A stretch of DNA of 64,000 bases from an uncultured Thalassolituus sp. (GTDB lineage: Bacteria; Pseudomonadota; Gammaproteobacteria; Pseudomonadales; Oceanobacteraceae), in assembly GCA_913061435.1 (NCBI GenBank), contig CAJXUK010000001.1:124001-188000 (forward strand), read 5' to 3'. Each line of letters begins with the position of its first letter. Position 1 is the stretch's first letter. The notes under the pieces are model-generated. The model was not told the DNA's origin and did not search any database. It saw nothing but the letters and a program-made list of their open reading frames with translations. The translations under genes and the position numbers were made by a program. Shown in pieces: positions 16,213-24,774 of this stretch.

Positions 16213-17595
16213 TTACAGCAGTGCCTGAGGAAAATTATGACGCTCTAGTAAAGCTTGATAACTGCCATCTTCACGCATCTCTTTTAAACTTTGATTAAAT
16301 GCAGCTGCGATTTCTTTATGATCTTTTCGCTTTAAACTAATAGCTGCGTGCAAACTTTGTTGAATTAACGCAGTCGGGATTAGGCTAAGATGTTCACCGA
16401 TGTTTTTACTTGAAATGAGGCTTTGCTGTGCAGTCCAAGAATCGATTAAAGCCAGGTCGGTCTTCTTTTGTGCCACATCACGCATCATTTGTGAGCAATA
16501 CTTAAAATAATCCAACGACACTAATGGAGCCACTTCGGCGAAAAAGTCACCGTAGCCGTAACCTTTAAATACCCCAAGTCGATAACCTCGATCGGTAATG
16601 TTTTGTTTGAATTCTTGTTGGTTATTAAATGTGAGGGGGTCCTCTTTACGCTTAACAATTACCAGCTGATTGTTAAGGTAAGAATCGGTAAACTCCATCT
16701 CTTTAGCGCGAGTTTCATTATGCCAAGAGGCTATTGAGATATCTAACTCACCCTCTGCAATGCTTTCGGCAACTCGCTGCCAAGGCATGTATTGCATGTC
16801 AACTTGATAGCCTGCGCGCTCTAATACTGCAGTGACAAGATTCACTACTAGGCCACCGGCCGGTAGTTGATTGTTGATGTAAGGGTCCCACACCTGACCA
16901 CCCAATTTTAAAGTAGGGGAGTCATTGCCGTATTCTGCCGCTAGCATAGAGATTGCTTGAGCTAGGCCATGCCTTTCAATACTAAGGCTGAATTGATCAC
17001 GAAAGCTTTTCACCAAGCTAACACCTTCAATGACAGCGTCGTATGTAAGCCAGCGATTATTTTTTGAATAAAGCATGTAGGAAACACTAATTGCCGGTGC
17101 GCCAACTCGTTGAATGGCAGTTTCTACGGAGGCTTTACTACCCGTTTTATTAAAGCGCGCTTGTTGAAAGTCTATTTTCTCACCATCAAATGCTTTAAAA
17201 GCCCCAGCATAGGTGCGAATGACTTTGTGTTTAAAGGCTTCAATGAATTGAGTTTTTTGCGCATCAGAAGCTTTCCGCCAATGCTTGGCTAATACTCGAC
17301 GTGCCATGTAGACATGATCAACAACGGGCAGCAGTACTTCTTCTACCAAATGTTCAACATAATATTCTTGGTTGATTACTTTTTCTTTGTCAGCAACTAA
17401 GCGATCAATCATTTGTGTTGCAGCGCTTTCAATAACCGCTTTAGGCGCTAAGTTTTGTGGTGCTTCAGTAGAACCACCGTCTTCGGCAAAAGCGGGTAAG
17501 GCGACAAGGTTAATGCTGATAAAAAGGAATATGAATAAACGCCAAAAGGCTAATGGATTCATAGCAAGAGTTTGGTAATAAGCAGTGTTCGGCAT
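16213..17595 (-). CDS. MlaC-family domain fused to a family-3 solute-binding domain
   Basis: 460 residues in two parts. After a signal peptide ending about PAFA, residues 45-215 read as MlaC/Ttg2D: VEEVLLPVVDHVYMARRVLAKHW, FIEAFKHKVIRTYAGAF and the late SLVKSFRDQFSLSIERHGL. Residues 225-460 read as a periplasmic solute-binding protein of family 3: PAGGLVVNLVTAVLERAG, MPWQRVAESIAEGELDISI and DSWTAQQSLI. MlaC carries phospholipids across the periplasm; family-3 proteins bind amino acids or similar ligands. I chose 17595 because GGAAGG lies a few bases upstream; ATG 17562 would also leave a signal peptide. No mlaBDEF genes are nearby, so ligand and partner are unknown. Confidence 0.85.
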   Translation of the reverse strand: MPNTAYYQTLAMNPLAFWRLFIFLFISINLVALPAFAEDGGSTEAPQNLAPKAVIESAATQMIDRLVADKEKVINQEYYVEHLVEEVLLPVVDHVYMARRVLAKHWRKASDAQKTQFIEAFKHKVIRTYAGAFKAFDGEKIDFQQARFNKTGSKASVETAIQRVGAPAISVSYMLYSKNNRWLTYDAVIEGVSLVKSFRDQFSLSIERHGLAQAISMLAAEYGNDSPTLKLGGQVWDPYINNQLPAGGLVVNLVTAVLERAGYQVDMQYMPWQRVAESIAEGELDISIASWHNETRAKEMEFTDSYLNNQLVIVKRKEDPLTFNNQQEFKQNITDRGYRLGVFKGYGYGDFFAEVAPLVSLDYFKYCSQMMRDVAQKKTDLALIDSWTAQQSLISSKNIGEHLSLIPTALIQQSLHAAISLKRKDHKEIAAAFNQSLKEMREDGSYQALLERHNFPQALL

Positions 17596-17620
17596 TCAGA
17601 CCTTCCTAAAAATTGCAGCA

Positions 17621-17649
17621 GATACTCTCACTATAGAGATGGGAGTATC
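17621..17649. other. Hairpin upstream of the MlaC-fusion gene
   Basis: GATACTCTC and GGGAGTATC form a nine-pair stem with one mismatch and an 11-base loop. It lies between the trhP stop and the MlaC-fusion start, both leftward. It could end the trhP message, although only a weak T run (ATTTTTA) follows on the minus strand, or it could be an operator. Confidence 0.35.
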
Positions 17650-17704
17650 GAATGCCAAGAGTATTTGATGGATATTGCGATGAATGCCTAAGGCTTTGGT
17701 GGCG

Positions 17705-19069
17705 TTATTTTAAATTCCTAATCAATAAAGCTTTATCAATTGTTTTTGCCTTGAGTGGTCTTGGGATTTTTACAATAAAACCATTACCAGGTGCATCGTC
17801 TCTTGGCTCACCTTGTGCAGATAAAATAGTCTCTAAAGTGAAGGTGTAATTGCCTGCAGGGGTCATTAGCTCTAACTCATCTTGCACTTGAAAACGATTT
17901 TTTACATCAATCGTTAACCAGTCAGCATCACTGTTTATAATTTCACCGACAAATTGTTGCTGAGTGCTCAATGATGCACCGCGCGTATAGTTTTGATATT
18001 CATCATGCACATGACGACGATAAAATCCTTCTGTGTAACCTCTGTTTGACATGTTTTCTAGGGTGTCCATTAAATGCATGTCGAATGATTGTCCTGCTGC
18101 GGCATCATCAATTGCTTTGCGATAAGCTTGGCTTGTGCGTGCAGCGTAATAGTGAGATTTAGTTCGGCCTTCGATCTTTAAAGAATGAACTCCCATCTCC
18201 TGCAAACGTTGGACGTGCTGAATAGCCCTTAAATCCTTAGAGTTCATGATATAGGTACCGTGTTCATCTTCGAACATTGGCATCAGGTCATTCTCTCGAT
18301 TGCCTTCTTGTAATAATACAATGTCATTTGACGGACTGCCGATCCCTAAAGAAGGTTTGGTATCTAAAGGATTAGCGGCATTGAACGCAGGGTCAAATTC
18401 GATAGCAGCAGTAGGAATGATATTCCCAGTATCGGTTTCTTTTGCTTCGTGAGCTTGATACTTCCAGCGGCAAGCGTTGGTGCAGCTACCTTGGTTTGGA
18501 TCACGATGATTCATATACCCAGAAAGCAAACAGCGACCAGAATAAGCAATACATAAGGCCCCATGGACAAATACTTCGAGTTCCATTTCTGGACATTGCA
18601 TGCGAATTTCTTCAATTTCATTGAGTGAAAGTTCACGACTTAATATTACACGCTCTATACCTTGTCGATGCCAAAACTTCACCGCTGCGTAGTTAACCAC
18701 GTTAGCTTGTACCGATAGGTGAATTGGGATTTCTGGGTATTTGTCTTTTACCATCATTATCAAGCCCGGGTCTGACATGATTAACGCATCGGGTTGCATA
18801 GCGATTATGGGTTGTATATCACGCATGTAGCTTGCAATTTTGTTATTGTGCGGCGCGATATTACTGGCAACATAAAACTTTTTACCTAACTGATGAGCGC
18901 GATGAATGCCTTTTTCTAAATTTTCGACTTGAAAGTCGTTGTTGCGCACGCGCAGACTGTAGCGCGGTTGTCCGGCGTATACCGCATCGGCACCATAGGC
19001 AAATGCGTATTCCATATTTTTGTAGGTGCCCGCGGGGGCCAGTAATTCGGCTTTAAATTGTTGAGACAT
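17705..19069 (-). CDS. trhP: tRNA 5-hydroxyuridine modification protein TrhP (YegQ, U32 peptidase family)
   Basis: U32-family protein needed, with prephenate, for hydroxylation of U34 in tRNAs that go on to carry cmo5U or mcmo5U. ELLAPAGTYKNMEYAFAYGADAVYAG at the N-terminus and the Cys-rich HGALCIAYSGRCLLSGYMNHRDPNQGSCTNACRWKY, with SLKIEGRTKSHYYAA, are diagnostic of YegQ. The latter cysteines probably hold an iron-sulfur cluster. I chose ATG 19069 with AAGGG just upstream; the longer frame to 19105 runs into a tandem repeat. Length (about 454) is normal. Confidence 0.92.
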   Translation of the reverse strand: MSQQFKAELLAPAGTYKNMEYAFAYGADAVYAGQPRYSLRVRNNDFQVENLEKGIHRAHQLGKKFYVASNIAPHNNKIASYMRDIQPIIAMQPDALIMSDPGLIMMVKDKYPEIPIHLSVQANVVNYAAVKFWHRQGIERVILSRELSLNEIEEIRMQCPEMELEVFVHGALCIAYSGRCLLSGYMNHRDPNQGSCTNACRWKYQAHEAKETDTGNIIPTAAIEFDPAFNAANPLDTKPSLGIGSPSNDIVLLQEGNRENDLMPMFEDEHGTYIMNSKDLRAIQHVQRLQEMGVHSLKIEGRTKSHYYAARTSQAYRKAIDDAAAGQSFDMHLMDTLENMSNRGYTEGFYRRHVHDEYQNYTRGASLSTQQQFVGEIINSDADWLTIDVKNRFQVQDELELMTPAGNYTFTLETILSAQGEPRDDAPGNGFIVKIPRPLKAKTIDKALLIRNLK

Positions 19070-19078
19070 CGTTTGACC

Positions 19079-19126
19079 CTTGTGTGCATAAAAACTTGTG
19101 TGCATGAAAACTTGTGTGCATGAAAA
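19079..19126. repeat. Three tandem 16-base repeats just upstream of trhP
   Basis: CTTGTGTGCATRAAAA is repeated three times without a gap (19079-19094, 19095-19110, 19111-19126), with one base varying. The array begins 10 bases upstream of the trhP ATG, so it lies in the 5' leader. Copy-number change would alter the leader length by 16 bases, which also shifts the frame of any upstream start. Confidence 0.9.
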
Positions 19127-19232
19127 AAAGTACTAAGGATGAGAGATAGTACCAAGCATAAGAAGCAGTAATTAAAGGGCGCGATTTTAAGGGTTTAGTA
19201 CTTTTGTAATTTGATATACATCATGAACCCGT

Positions 19233-19952
19233 TTAATAAGATGACTTTTCAAAAATAGCGACATCCGTCTCGGGAAAGCTGACCTGTACGTCAAAGTAAT
19301 GGGCTAACCAATAAAAGGTTTTTTCATTATAAAAACAAATGTGAGTAGGGTCTTGTATATAATGCCATGAGGCAAAGCTGTCTTTAGGGGTATTTTCTTT
19401 GGTGCGCTTGGTCATTATGCCAAGGCAGCTATCTGGTTTAAGCAATGAGAACATCAACTCAAATGTTTTGAGGGGCTCTCGAAGATGCTCAACGACTTCG
19501 GTGCTGGTGACAAAATCATAACCTTCGTTGACTAGCAGGTTGGTGTGAGGCGCATAATATAGATCGTAATTTTCACAGTGAATGTTAAGTTGCTGCACGC
19601 TTTGCAATGTTTCTAACATACCTGAAAGCGTTGGCCCAGGGCCTGATCCAAAGTCGAGGCCTTTGAGGTTGGTACTTTGTTTAGTATTAGCAGCAAGTAT
19701 TCGAGTTTCGAGTTTGAGAATGTGCTGTTCTAGTGGAGTAACAAAGCGTTGCAGAAATTTCCGATACCCTAAGTCACTAGGGTCATTAATATGAAGATCG
19801 TAGATGGATTTCTCATCGCTAGGGGTCAGATGATGTTGCGGTAATACAAATATTAAAAGGCATTGTGTGCATTGCCAGTAATCTCGTTTTTTATCGTTAT
19901 GGAAAAAAACGGTGTTATTAGATGCACACAATGGGCAAGAATGCTCAATCAA
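19233..19952 (-). CDS. Class I SAM-dependent methyltransferase with N-terminal zinc ribbon
   Basis: 239 residues. The N-terminus has two CxxC pairs (CPLC at 6-9 and CTQC at 33-36), suggesting a small zinc ribbon. The Rossmann methyltransferase core follows: motif I LDFGSGPGPT, then STEVVEHLREPLKTF, the usual post-I region of Methyltransf_11/12 proteins, and LKPDSCLGIMTK. Substrate unknown. Its start lies 8 bases inside the end of the yjaG-like gene, so the two are translationally coupled. It ends 164 bases before trhP, probably in a separate unit. Confidence 0.82.
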   Translation of the reverse strand: MIEHSCPLCASNNTVFFHNDKKRDYWQCTQCLLIFVLPQHHLTPSDEKSIYDLHINDPSDLGYRKFLQRFVTPLEQHILKLETRILAANTKQSTNLKGLDFGSGPGPTLSGMLETLQSVQQLNIHCENYDLYYAPHTNLLVNEGYDFVTSTEVVEHLREPLKTFELMFSLLKPDSCLGIMTKRTKENTPKDSFASWHYIQDPTHICFYNEKTFYWLAHYFDVQVSFPETDVAIFEKSSY

Positions 19953-20505
19953 GAGATATGCCTAAGCTCGATTCAGGTTCACTATTGGCTAAAGCTTTTA
20001 CCGCTTTTACAACGTCACGTTTAGGCTTGCCAGAGGTAAGTATCTCAAACACGCGTTGTTCAAAGTCTGTATGGCGCTCTTTAAGTTCAATACTTTGTTG
20101 TGCCATATCCTCACCCATATCAGCATAAGCAGCAAATAACTGCTGGTTACTAAGTTGCACTAGATCACAATCATTGGCTGATTCATCAAGTAAGCCATAA
20201 CTTGCTGAGTACAGACTTTGACAGGCTTGCTGAGCGGCTTCAGCACCAAAAGAACCTTGGTTAGAAGTATCTTTTTCAAACAAATCGTTTTGCCATTGAT
20301 CGAATTCATTAAAAAAGCGTTCTAAGTTATCGAGGGACTTTAGTTCACCTTCTAAAAAAGCCCAGGTTTTAGACTGCAATTTTGTAAAAGGTATACTTTC
20401 AGCATCCTGCATTTCGCAAAATAACAGCACATGGTTGCGGTTACGTTCTGACATGGCACAACAATAAGTGGCGCGGCGCCATTGAGAGAGAGTTTCAAAA
20501 TCCAT
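19945..20505 (-). CDS. YjaG family (DUF416) protein
   Basis: 186 residues, all-helical and acidic. The start LSQWRRATYCCAMSERNRNHVLLFCE lines up well with LESWQHVTFMACLCERMYPNYAMFC of E. coli YjaG, and the end KRDVVKAVKALANSEPESSLGISLD matches the family's C-terminal pattern. Function is unknown. It overlaps the zinc-ribbon methyltransferase downstream by 8 bases. An AGGA lies about 11 bases before the ATG. Confidence 0.78.
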   Translation of the reverse strand: MDFETLSQWRRATYCCAMSERNRNHVLLFCEMQDAESIPFTKLQSKTWAFLEGELKSLDNLERFFNEFDQWQNDLFEKDTSNQGSFGAEAAQQACQSLYSASYGLLDESANDCDLVQLSNQQLFAAYADMGEDMAQQSIELKERHTDFEQRVFEILTSGKPKRDVVKAVKALANSEPESSLGISLD

Positions 20506-20545
20506 AAGTGCTGTGTTCCTAAATTTAGCTTATGTTAGGTTTGGT

Positions 20546-21619
20546 TTATTGAGTTGTTTCTGGCATCAATAGTTTACCGTTTGGAGCAAAATATTGTGTG
20601 TGAAATAACGTTGGCATAGCCCAGCTGCTTTTCTCTGGTAAGGCTTTATCAAAGCGCTCAAAAAAGTCAGTAGGACTAACAGCTCTTACAAAGCGTTGTT
20701 CTTCACTGTCTTGGTTAGCAAAAAAATCTTCCCAATGGCCTAAGATAAAGTGCTTAGCTTGGCTGCTTTCCATAATGCCTTCTGGGTAGTTGTCCACTTG
20801 ATTAAAAGACGCCGGGGTAATGATCGCAATATCGACTTGTTTTTGTTCATTTGTAGCTAATTGCGGGATAAGACCCAAAGGTTCTTGGCTAGCAGAGTCT
20901 TGATAGTAAACGCGGTGCAATATTTGGCCATCAGCAGCTAAGAAATCAATTAAATAGGCTAAGGTTTGACCCTCTTTCCACGCAAACGAATGCCAAGGCA
21001 GGCTAGTTAGGTCTTCATCGTAAGTTCCGGTCATGAAATTGATCCCCATAAAATGTGGGGCATGAGTGGATTTAATCGCCATGAAACGGATATTACCCGT
21101 TTCGTTATAGTGCCACTCACCGGGTTTTTCTAAAACAGCCATGCTGTCATTCAATGCGTGACGACGAGAAGCATCAATACTCGGTGCAATGGAATGTGAC
21201 ATGGTTTTTGAACCATATACATGGGCATTTTTAGCTTTATTCAACATCACATAAGGCACGTCCATTAAGTGATCATAATGAGCATGACCAACTAAAATGC
21301 TCTCGACATCGCTTACGTCAGGCAATAATGCATCGATCATTTCTGGGTCGGCTGAGATCGGTACAAATGGGCCAAGCAGCAGAAAGTGTGGGTTTGTAAT
21401 TGATGGCGCTGTCATTATTGCTTGATCGCCAAAGCGAAATAAATGACCACCCACTCCTAAATATTGAATGCTTAAGCCATTTTCTGGGAATACGGATTGT
21501 ATGCTTTCTAAAGAGGGTTCTTGATAAACTGATAAGTTTTTAACTGAGCTGCTGCAGGCCGTGAGTGTGAATGCTGCTGTCGAGATGGCAAAATAAGCCA
21601 TGATTTTTGCAAATTTCAA
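20546..21619 (-). CDS. Metallo-beta-lactamase-fold lipoprotein
   Basis: 357 residues. Start is probably TTG 21619, because AGGAAA lies 7 bases upstream; the next in-frame ATG (21601) lacks a ribosome site. The signal peptide ends in lipobox LTAC at 19-22, so Cys22 should be lipidated. The zinc motif HAHYDH is near residues 111-116, and YQDSAS and GHWEDFF supply likely further metal ligands. The fold is that of UlaG- and RomA/NAPE-PLD-like hydrolases that cleave lactones or phosphodiesters. Substrate unknown; a membrane-tethered lipid-acting enzyme is possible. It is 40 bases upstream of the yjaG-like gene. Confidence 0.82.
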   Translation of the reverse strand: MKFAKIMAYFAISTAAFTLTACSSSVKNLSVYQEPSLESIQSVFPENGLSIQYLGVGGHLFRFGDQAIMTAPSITNPHFLLLGPFVPISADPEMIDALLPDVSDVESILVGHAHYDHLMDVPYVMLNKAKNAHVYGSKTMSHSIAPSIDASRRHALNDSMAVLEKPGEWHYNETGNIRFMAIKSTHAPHFMGINFMTGTYDEDLTSLPWHSFAWKEGQTLAYLIDFLAADGQILHRVYYQDSASQEPLGLIPQLATNEQKQVDIAIITPASFNQVDNYPEGIMESSQAKHFILGHWEDFFANQDSEEQRFVRAVSPTDFFERFDKALPEKSSWAMPTLFHTQYFAPNGKLLMPETTQ

Positions 21620-21918
21620 GATGGTTTCCTTTTTTTGAACAATAAGTCAATTGGGTATTTATTATTAAAAAGTCGTGGTGATCGCTTTAAGCGATTTTAT
21701 TTATTGTTGTGTTTTTATTGTAAATCAATTGTATTAGCAATCTAGTTATTTAGCATTAGAATACTGGCGTTTAGTCGATAATGATTAAACTACATCCTAT
21801 TTTTGAATAAATTAGTCAAAATGTGAACTGAAACACGCGATTTAGTAAGAAATTTATAACGCGCAGTTGTATGCTGACTGATTATCGGTTAATTTTTACT
21901 CAACTGAGGTGTGAAAGA

Positions 21919-22335
21919 ATGAAAAATCAAGCTATTTTGACACTGTTAATCGACCAGCAAGAAGTGCTTAAAGTTGCTCCCGACAAACTTTCGCCAAGAG
22001 GGTGTGAATTTGAGTGTAGCAATGACGAACTGGTTTTGTTACGTGAGCAAGGTGAGCATAAAGGTCGTTATCGTACTTTTAAGATCCGTCTCGGTTTGTT
22101 TCCTCATTCAGGCCCGTGTCCACAATATATTATAGTTTCAGGGCAGGTAACTTCATTAAGACGTTGTTCGCAACAAGTATTTCGAGTTTTTTTGAGTTTT
22201 CATGACGTGCCACAAAACGGCTATCGCTTAATTGCCGAGCATATTTCAGCTCCCTTAGTTGAACCTATCTCGTTACAAGACTCTATTAAGAGCAATAAAA
22301 TTATCAGTGAATTTCCTAGGATGGTAAACAGCTAG
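21919..22335 (+). CDS. Uncharacterised protein, possible divergent PilZ-like domain
   Basis: 138 residues from ATG 21919, chosen because GAGGT lies 8 bases upstream (the frame itself is open from 21871). It is predicted all-beta: repeated short strands, a central LSPRGCEFEC, then VSGQVTSLRRCSQQVFRVFLSFHDV. The first motif sits where PilZ domains carry DxSxxG, and the second resembles the late PilZ strands, but there is no RxxxR motif, so c-di-GMP binding is not supported. It stands alone. The 299 bases upstream contain a short palindrome (ATCGC...GCGAT, 21681-21695) and otherwise nothing I recognise. Confidence 0.55.
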   Translation: MKNQAILTLLIDQQEVLKVAPDKLSPRGCEFECSNDELVLLREQGEHKGRYRTFKIRLGLFPHSGPCPQYIIVSGQVTSLRRCSQQVFRVFLSFHDVPQNGYRLIAEHISAPLVEPISLQDSIKSNKIISEFPRMVNS

Positions 22336-22345
22336 ACTAACTCCG

Positions 22346-22921
22346 TTATTTTTCACTGGCGCGGTAAAACTTTAAACTGCTCAAATCTAGGTTGTCGCTT
22401 AACGATACTTCAAACTCAACTTCTTGTTCATATTTAACCGAAACAATTTCACCTTCTAATTTATCAATTAAATACCTTAGTTGACTTTCATGCTGAAACT
22501 GACAGCGTAAGGTAAGAATTATCTGTGGCTGATAAATTTTCCAGTTGATCTTTTCCAAGATTGATTTTGTTGCTTGGCTGTAAGCTCTGGCTAAGCCACC
22601 CGTTCCTAATTTTGTTCCACCGAAGTATCGCACCACAATCACCGCAAGGTTAGAGAACTCTGAATGGTCTATAACATTTAATATGGGCATGCCTGCCGTT
22701 CCACTCGGTTCTCCGTCATCACTAAATCCTCTGTGAGCTGATGATATAGGCCCCATACGAAAGCCATAACAAAAGTGACGGGCATCGGGGTATTGTAGCT
22801 TTAAGCGATTAAGAAATTGTTTAAACTCTTGCTCATTATTAACTGCTTCACAATAAGTAATGAAACGACTGCGTTTTTCAACCAGTTCAAAGATGGTTTG
22901 CTTGTTGGGAATTTTAAACAT
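22346..22921 (-). CDS. yigZ: YigZ/IMPACT family protein
   Basis: 191 residues. The IMPACT domain is clear: EKRSRFITYCEAV, then DARHFCYGFRMG, FSDDGEPSGTAGMPIL, VVIVRYFGGTKLGTGGL-type residues (AVIVVRYFGGTKLGTGG), and ARAYSQATKSIL. A C-terminal alpha/beta domain follows. The eukaryotic relative regulates Gcn2; the bacterial role is not established. I chose ATG 22921, which lies within the last codons of the upstream methyltransferase gene (8-base overlap), so translation is coupled. The longer frame would lie inside that gene. Confidence 0.9.
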   Translation of the reverse strand: MFKIPNKQTIFELVEKRSRFITYCEAVNNEQEFKQFLNRLKLQYPDARHFCYGFRMGPISSAHRGFSDDGEPSGTAGMPILNVIDHSEFSNLAVIVVRYFGGTKLGTGGLARAYSQATKSILEKINWKIYQPQIILTLRCQFQHESQLRYLIDKLEGEIVSVKYEQEVEFEVSLSDNLDLSSLKFYRASEK

Positions 22922-24194
22922 GGTTACGGGATGGCGCTTTACCCTGTTTATTTCTTGGGTGTCTTGTTTTGTTTCGGACAGAATTCTTGTTTGATGGTTT
23001 GCGAGAAAGCTTGGCCGCCTGCGGTTGAGTGCAACGATAGCAAACAAACTTCGCATCACTAGCAAGAAGTTCAACAGATGAAAATAACTGTTTTAAAGAA
23101 GCGGCATAACCTAGATGACGGTTCGCAATGATTAATAATTGGCCCTTTTCGGCTAAAATTTGCGTGCTTTGGCGAAACATTCTTTCGGCGGCGGCAGTGC
23201 TAATTCGATTACCGGTGTGAAAGGGTGGGTTACACATAATGGTATCGATAGGGCCAGTTACATTAAGCAATGCGTCGGTGTGATGAAGAATTGGGCTTTG
23301 GTAGTTGCGTTTTGCTAAATTGTTTTTAGCGGACTCAAGAGCCAAGGAAGAATCATCACATAATATAAGATTTAGTGAGTCTTGCTGTTGCGTTTGTTTA
23401 GCAAAATCCAAAACGGCAATGCTCAATAAGCCATTACCACAGCCAAGGTCAACGACATTACCTTTTATGCGCGGTATTTTTGCTAATTGATCAATAAAAA
23501 AACGACTTCCTATGTCTAAATGATCACGGGAAAAAACACCGGGTAAGGCAGAAATTTCTTGTTTGTCGGGCCCTAAATAGCCTTTTTCTGCTTTTAGGGG
23601 TGGCAAGTTGTCAGCAAGCTTAAAGCGCATTAATCGAGCTTTTTTCTTAATAGGAAATTGCTCGTACTGATGGTTGTTGTTCTCGAGCCAGTTAAGCCAC
23701 TTAATTGGAATATGTTTTGCCATTCCAGCTAGATAAATAGGAATACCTGGACCTAACTGTTCTAAGGCAAGAGTTAGCCACCAATGAAGTTGATCAAAAG
23801 ATTTAGGGCATTGAATCCATAGGCTGTCGGTGTTGGCAGGAAAGCAAGGCTTTCCTTTGCCCAAGTTAACAGTACCTACTGAACTTGTATTTAAAGAAGC
23901 TGAGGTGTCTGCATTGTTTAAACTGGCTGTTTGCTGTTTTAGAAGATTAGCCTTAATCGCTTGTTGGCTGCAAAAAGAATCTGTCCAGCTATAAAAGTGG
24001 CTATTTTTTTGGGCGACGAAACAGGTGAGTGCTCCCCATTGATCGTTTAAAATCGCTGGGAAGTGGCCAAGTTGTGCATCTGCTAATAAATACAGGTCAG
24101 CAGCATCCCATGGCTGCTGATCTTTACTGCGGCTAATGGGATAGCTTTCTAAATCAAGTGATATGTCGCATTGGGTAGAAACTAAAGTGGGCAT
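22914..24194 (-). CDS. rlmG: RlmG/RsmC-family rRNA guanine-N2 methyltransferase
   Basis: 426 residues in two Rossmann-like halves, as in RlmG and RsmC, which methylate G1835 of 23S or G1207 of 16S rRNA. The C-terminal catalytic half has motif I VVDLGCGNGLLS and the guanine-N2 signature CNPPFHTG. The segment IANRHLGYAASLKQLF resembles RlmG (NRHLGYHKKLK) rather than RsmC, hence the name. The N-terminal half is degenerate, as expected. The C-terminus carries an extra basic tail (KLSRKPSNKNSVRNK) not typical of the family. It overlaps yigZ by 8 bases. Confidence 0.8.
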   Translation of the reverse strand: MPTLVSTQCDISLDLESYPISRSKDQQPWDAADLYLLADAQLGHFPAILNDQWGALTCFVAQKNSHFYSWTDSFCSQQAIKANLLKQQTASLNNADTSASLNTSSVGTVNLGKGKPCFPANTDSLWIQCPKSFDQLHWWLTLALEQLGPGIPIYLAGMAKHIPIKWLNWLENNNHQYEQFPIKKKARLMRFKLADNLPPLKAEKGYLGPDKQEISALPGVFSRDHLDIGSRFFIDQLAKIPRIKGNVVDLGCGNGLLSIAVLDFAKQTQQQDSLNLILCDDSSLALESAKNNLAKRNYQSPILHHTDALLNVTGPIDTIMCNPPFHTGNRISTAAAERMFRQSTQILAEKGQLLIIANRHLGYAASLKQLFSSVELLASDAKFVCYRCTQPQAAKLSRKPSNKNSVRNKTRHPRNKQGKAPSRNHV

Positions 24195-24205
24195 TGTGAC
24201 AAATA

Positions 24206-24568
24206 TTAGTAAAAATCGTTAAAGTTTTTATTATCAAGCTGTGATAACAAATCTGGCTCTTTGTCTGACTTTTGATCTTTATCGAATGTACGCGCTTTGT
24301 CGTCTTCTTTGTGCTTTTGGGTGCCTGTTGGGTTTGTGTCTGGTTTAGCTTGAGCGGGTTGTTTTGCCGCAGGTGTTGGTTGAGTTTGCTTCTCAACGGC
24401 ATCAGGGTTTTCTTCTAGAAATTTTTGATAGACGGATTTAGGCTTTGCTTTGGCCTTCAAGTTGGTGTTTTGTCGATCAGTAGTGCCTGCGCGCTTTAAC
24501 TTGCTAATATTGCCAGTTTTAACACTGTGGATGCGCTTTAGTGAGCGGCTTTTCTTTTTACGAGTCAT
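24206..24568 (-). CDS. Small basic low-complexity protein, possibly YihI-like
   Basis: 120 residues, highly charged and probably disordered. It starts MTRKKKSRSLKR, like YihI proteins (MxRxKKxR), which bind and stimulate the GTPase Der in ribosome assembly, and has a Pro/Gln/Lys-rich middle and an acidic end (LLSQLDNKNFNDFY). The C-terminal YihI pattern is not obvious, so the link is tentative. It lies 11 bases upstream of the rlmG-like gene, which would fit a ribosome-biogenesis context. Confidence 0.5.
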   Translation of the reverse strand: MTRKKKSRSLKRIHSVKTGNISKLKRAGTTDRQNTNLKAKAKPKSVYQKFLEENPDAVEKQTQPTPAAKQPAQAKPDTNPTGTQKHKEDDKARTFDKDQKSDKEPDLLSQLDNKNFNDFY

Positions 24569-24774
24569 GGTATCGAATAGGTTGGAATATCAACCGCTAT
24601 TCTAACGCAAGTTTCCCTTGGTTACACGAACTTCAATGGAATGCGGCTAACTTAATATTTTTGTAATATATTAAAAATCTGGCGTTAATCGGATGAAATG
24701 CGCTTAGAACTGTGTATTATCTTAAAAAGTGATATTTACCGAAAATAAAATAATAATAGTGGATGAAGGATTAC

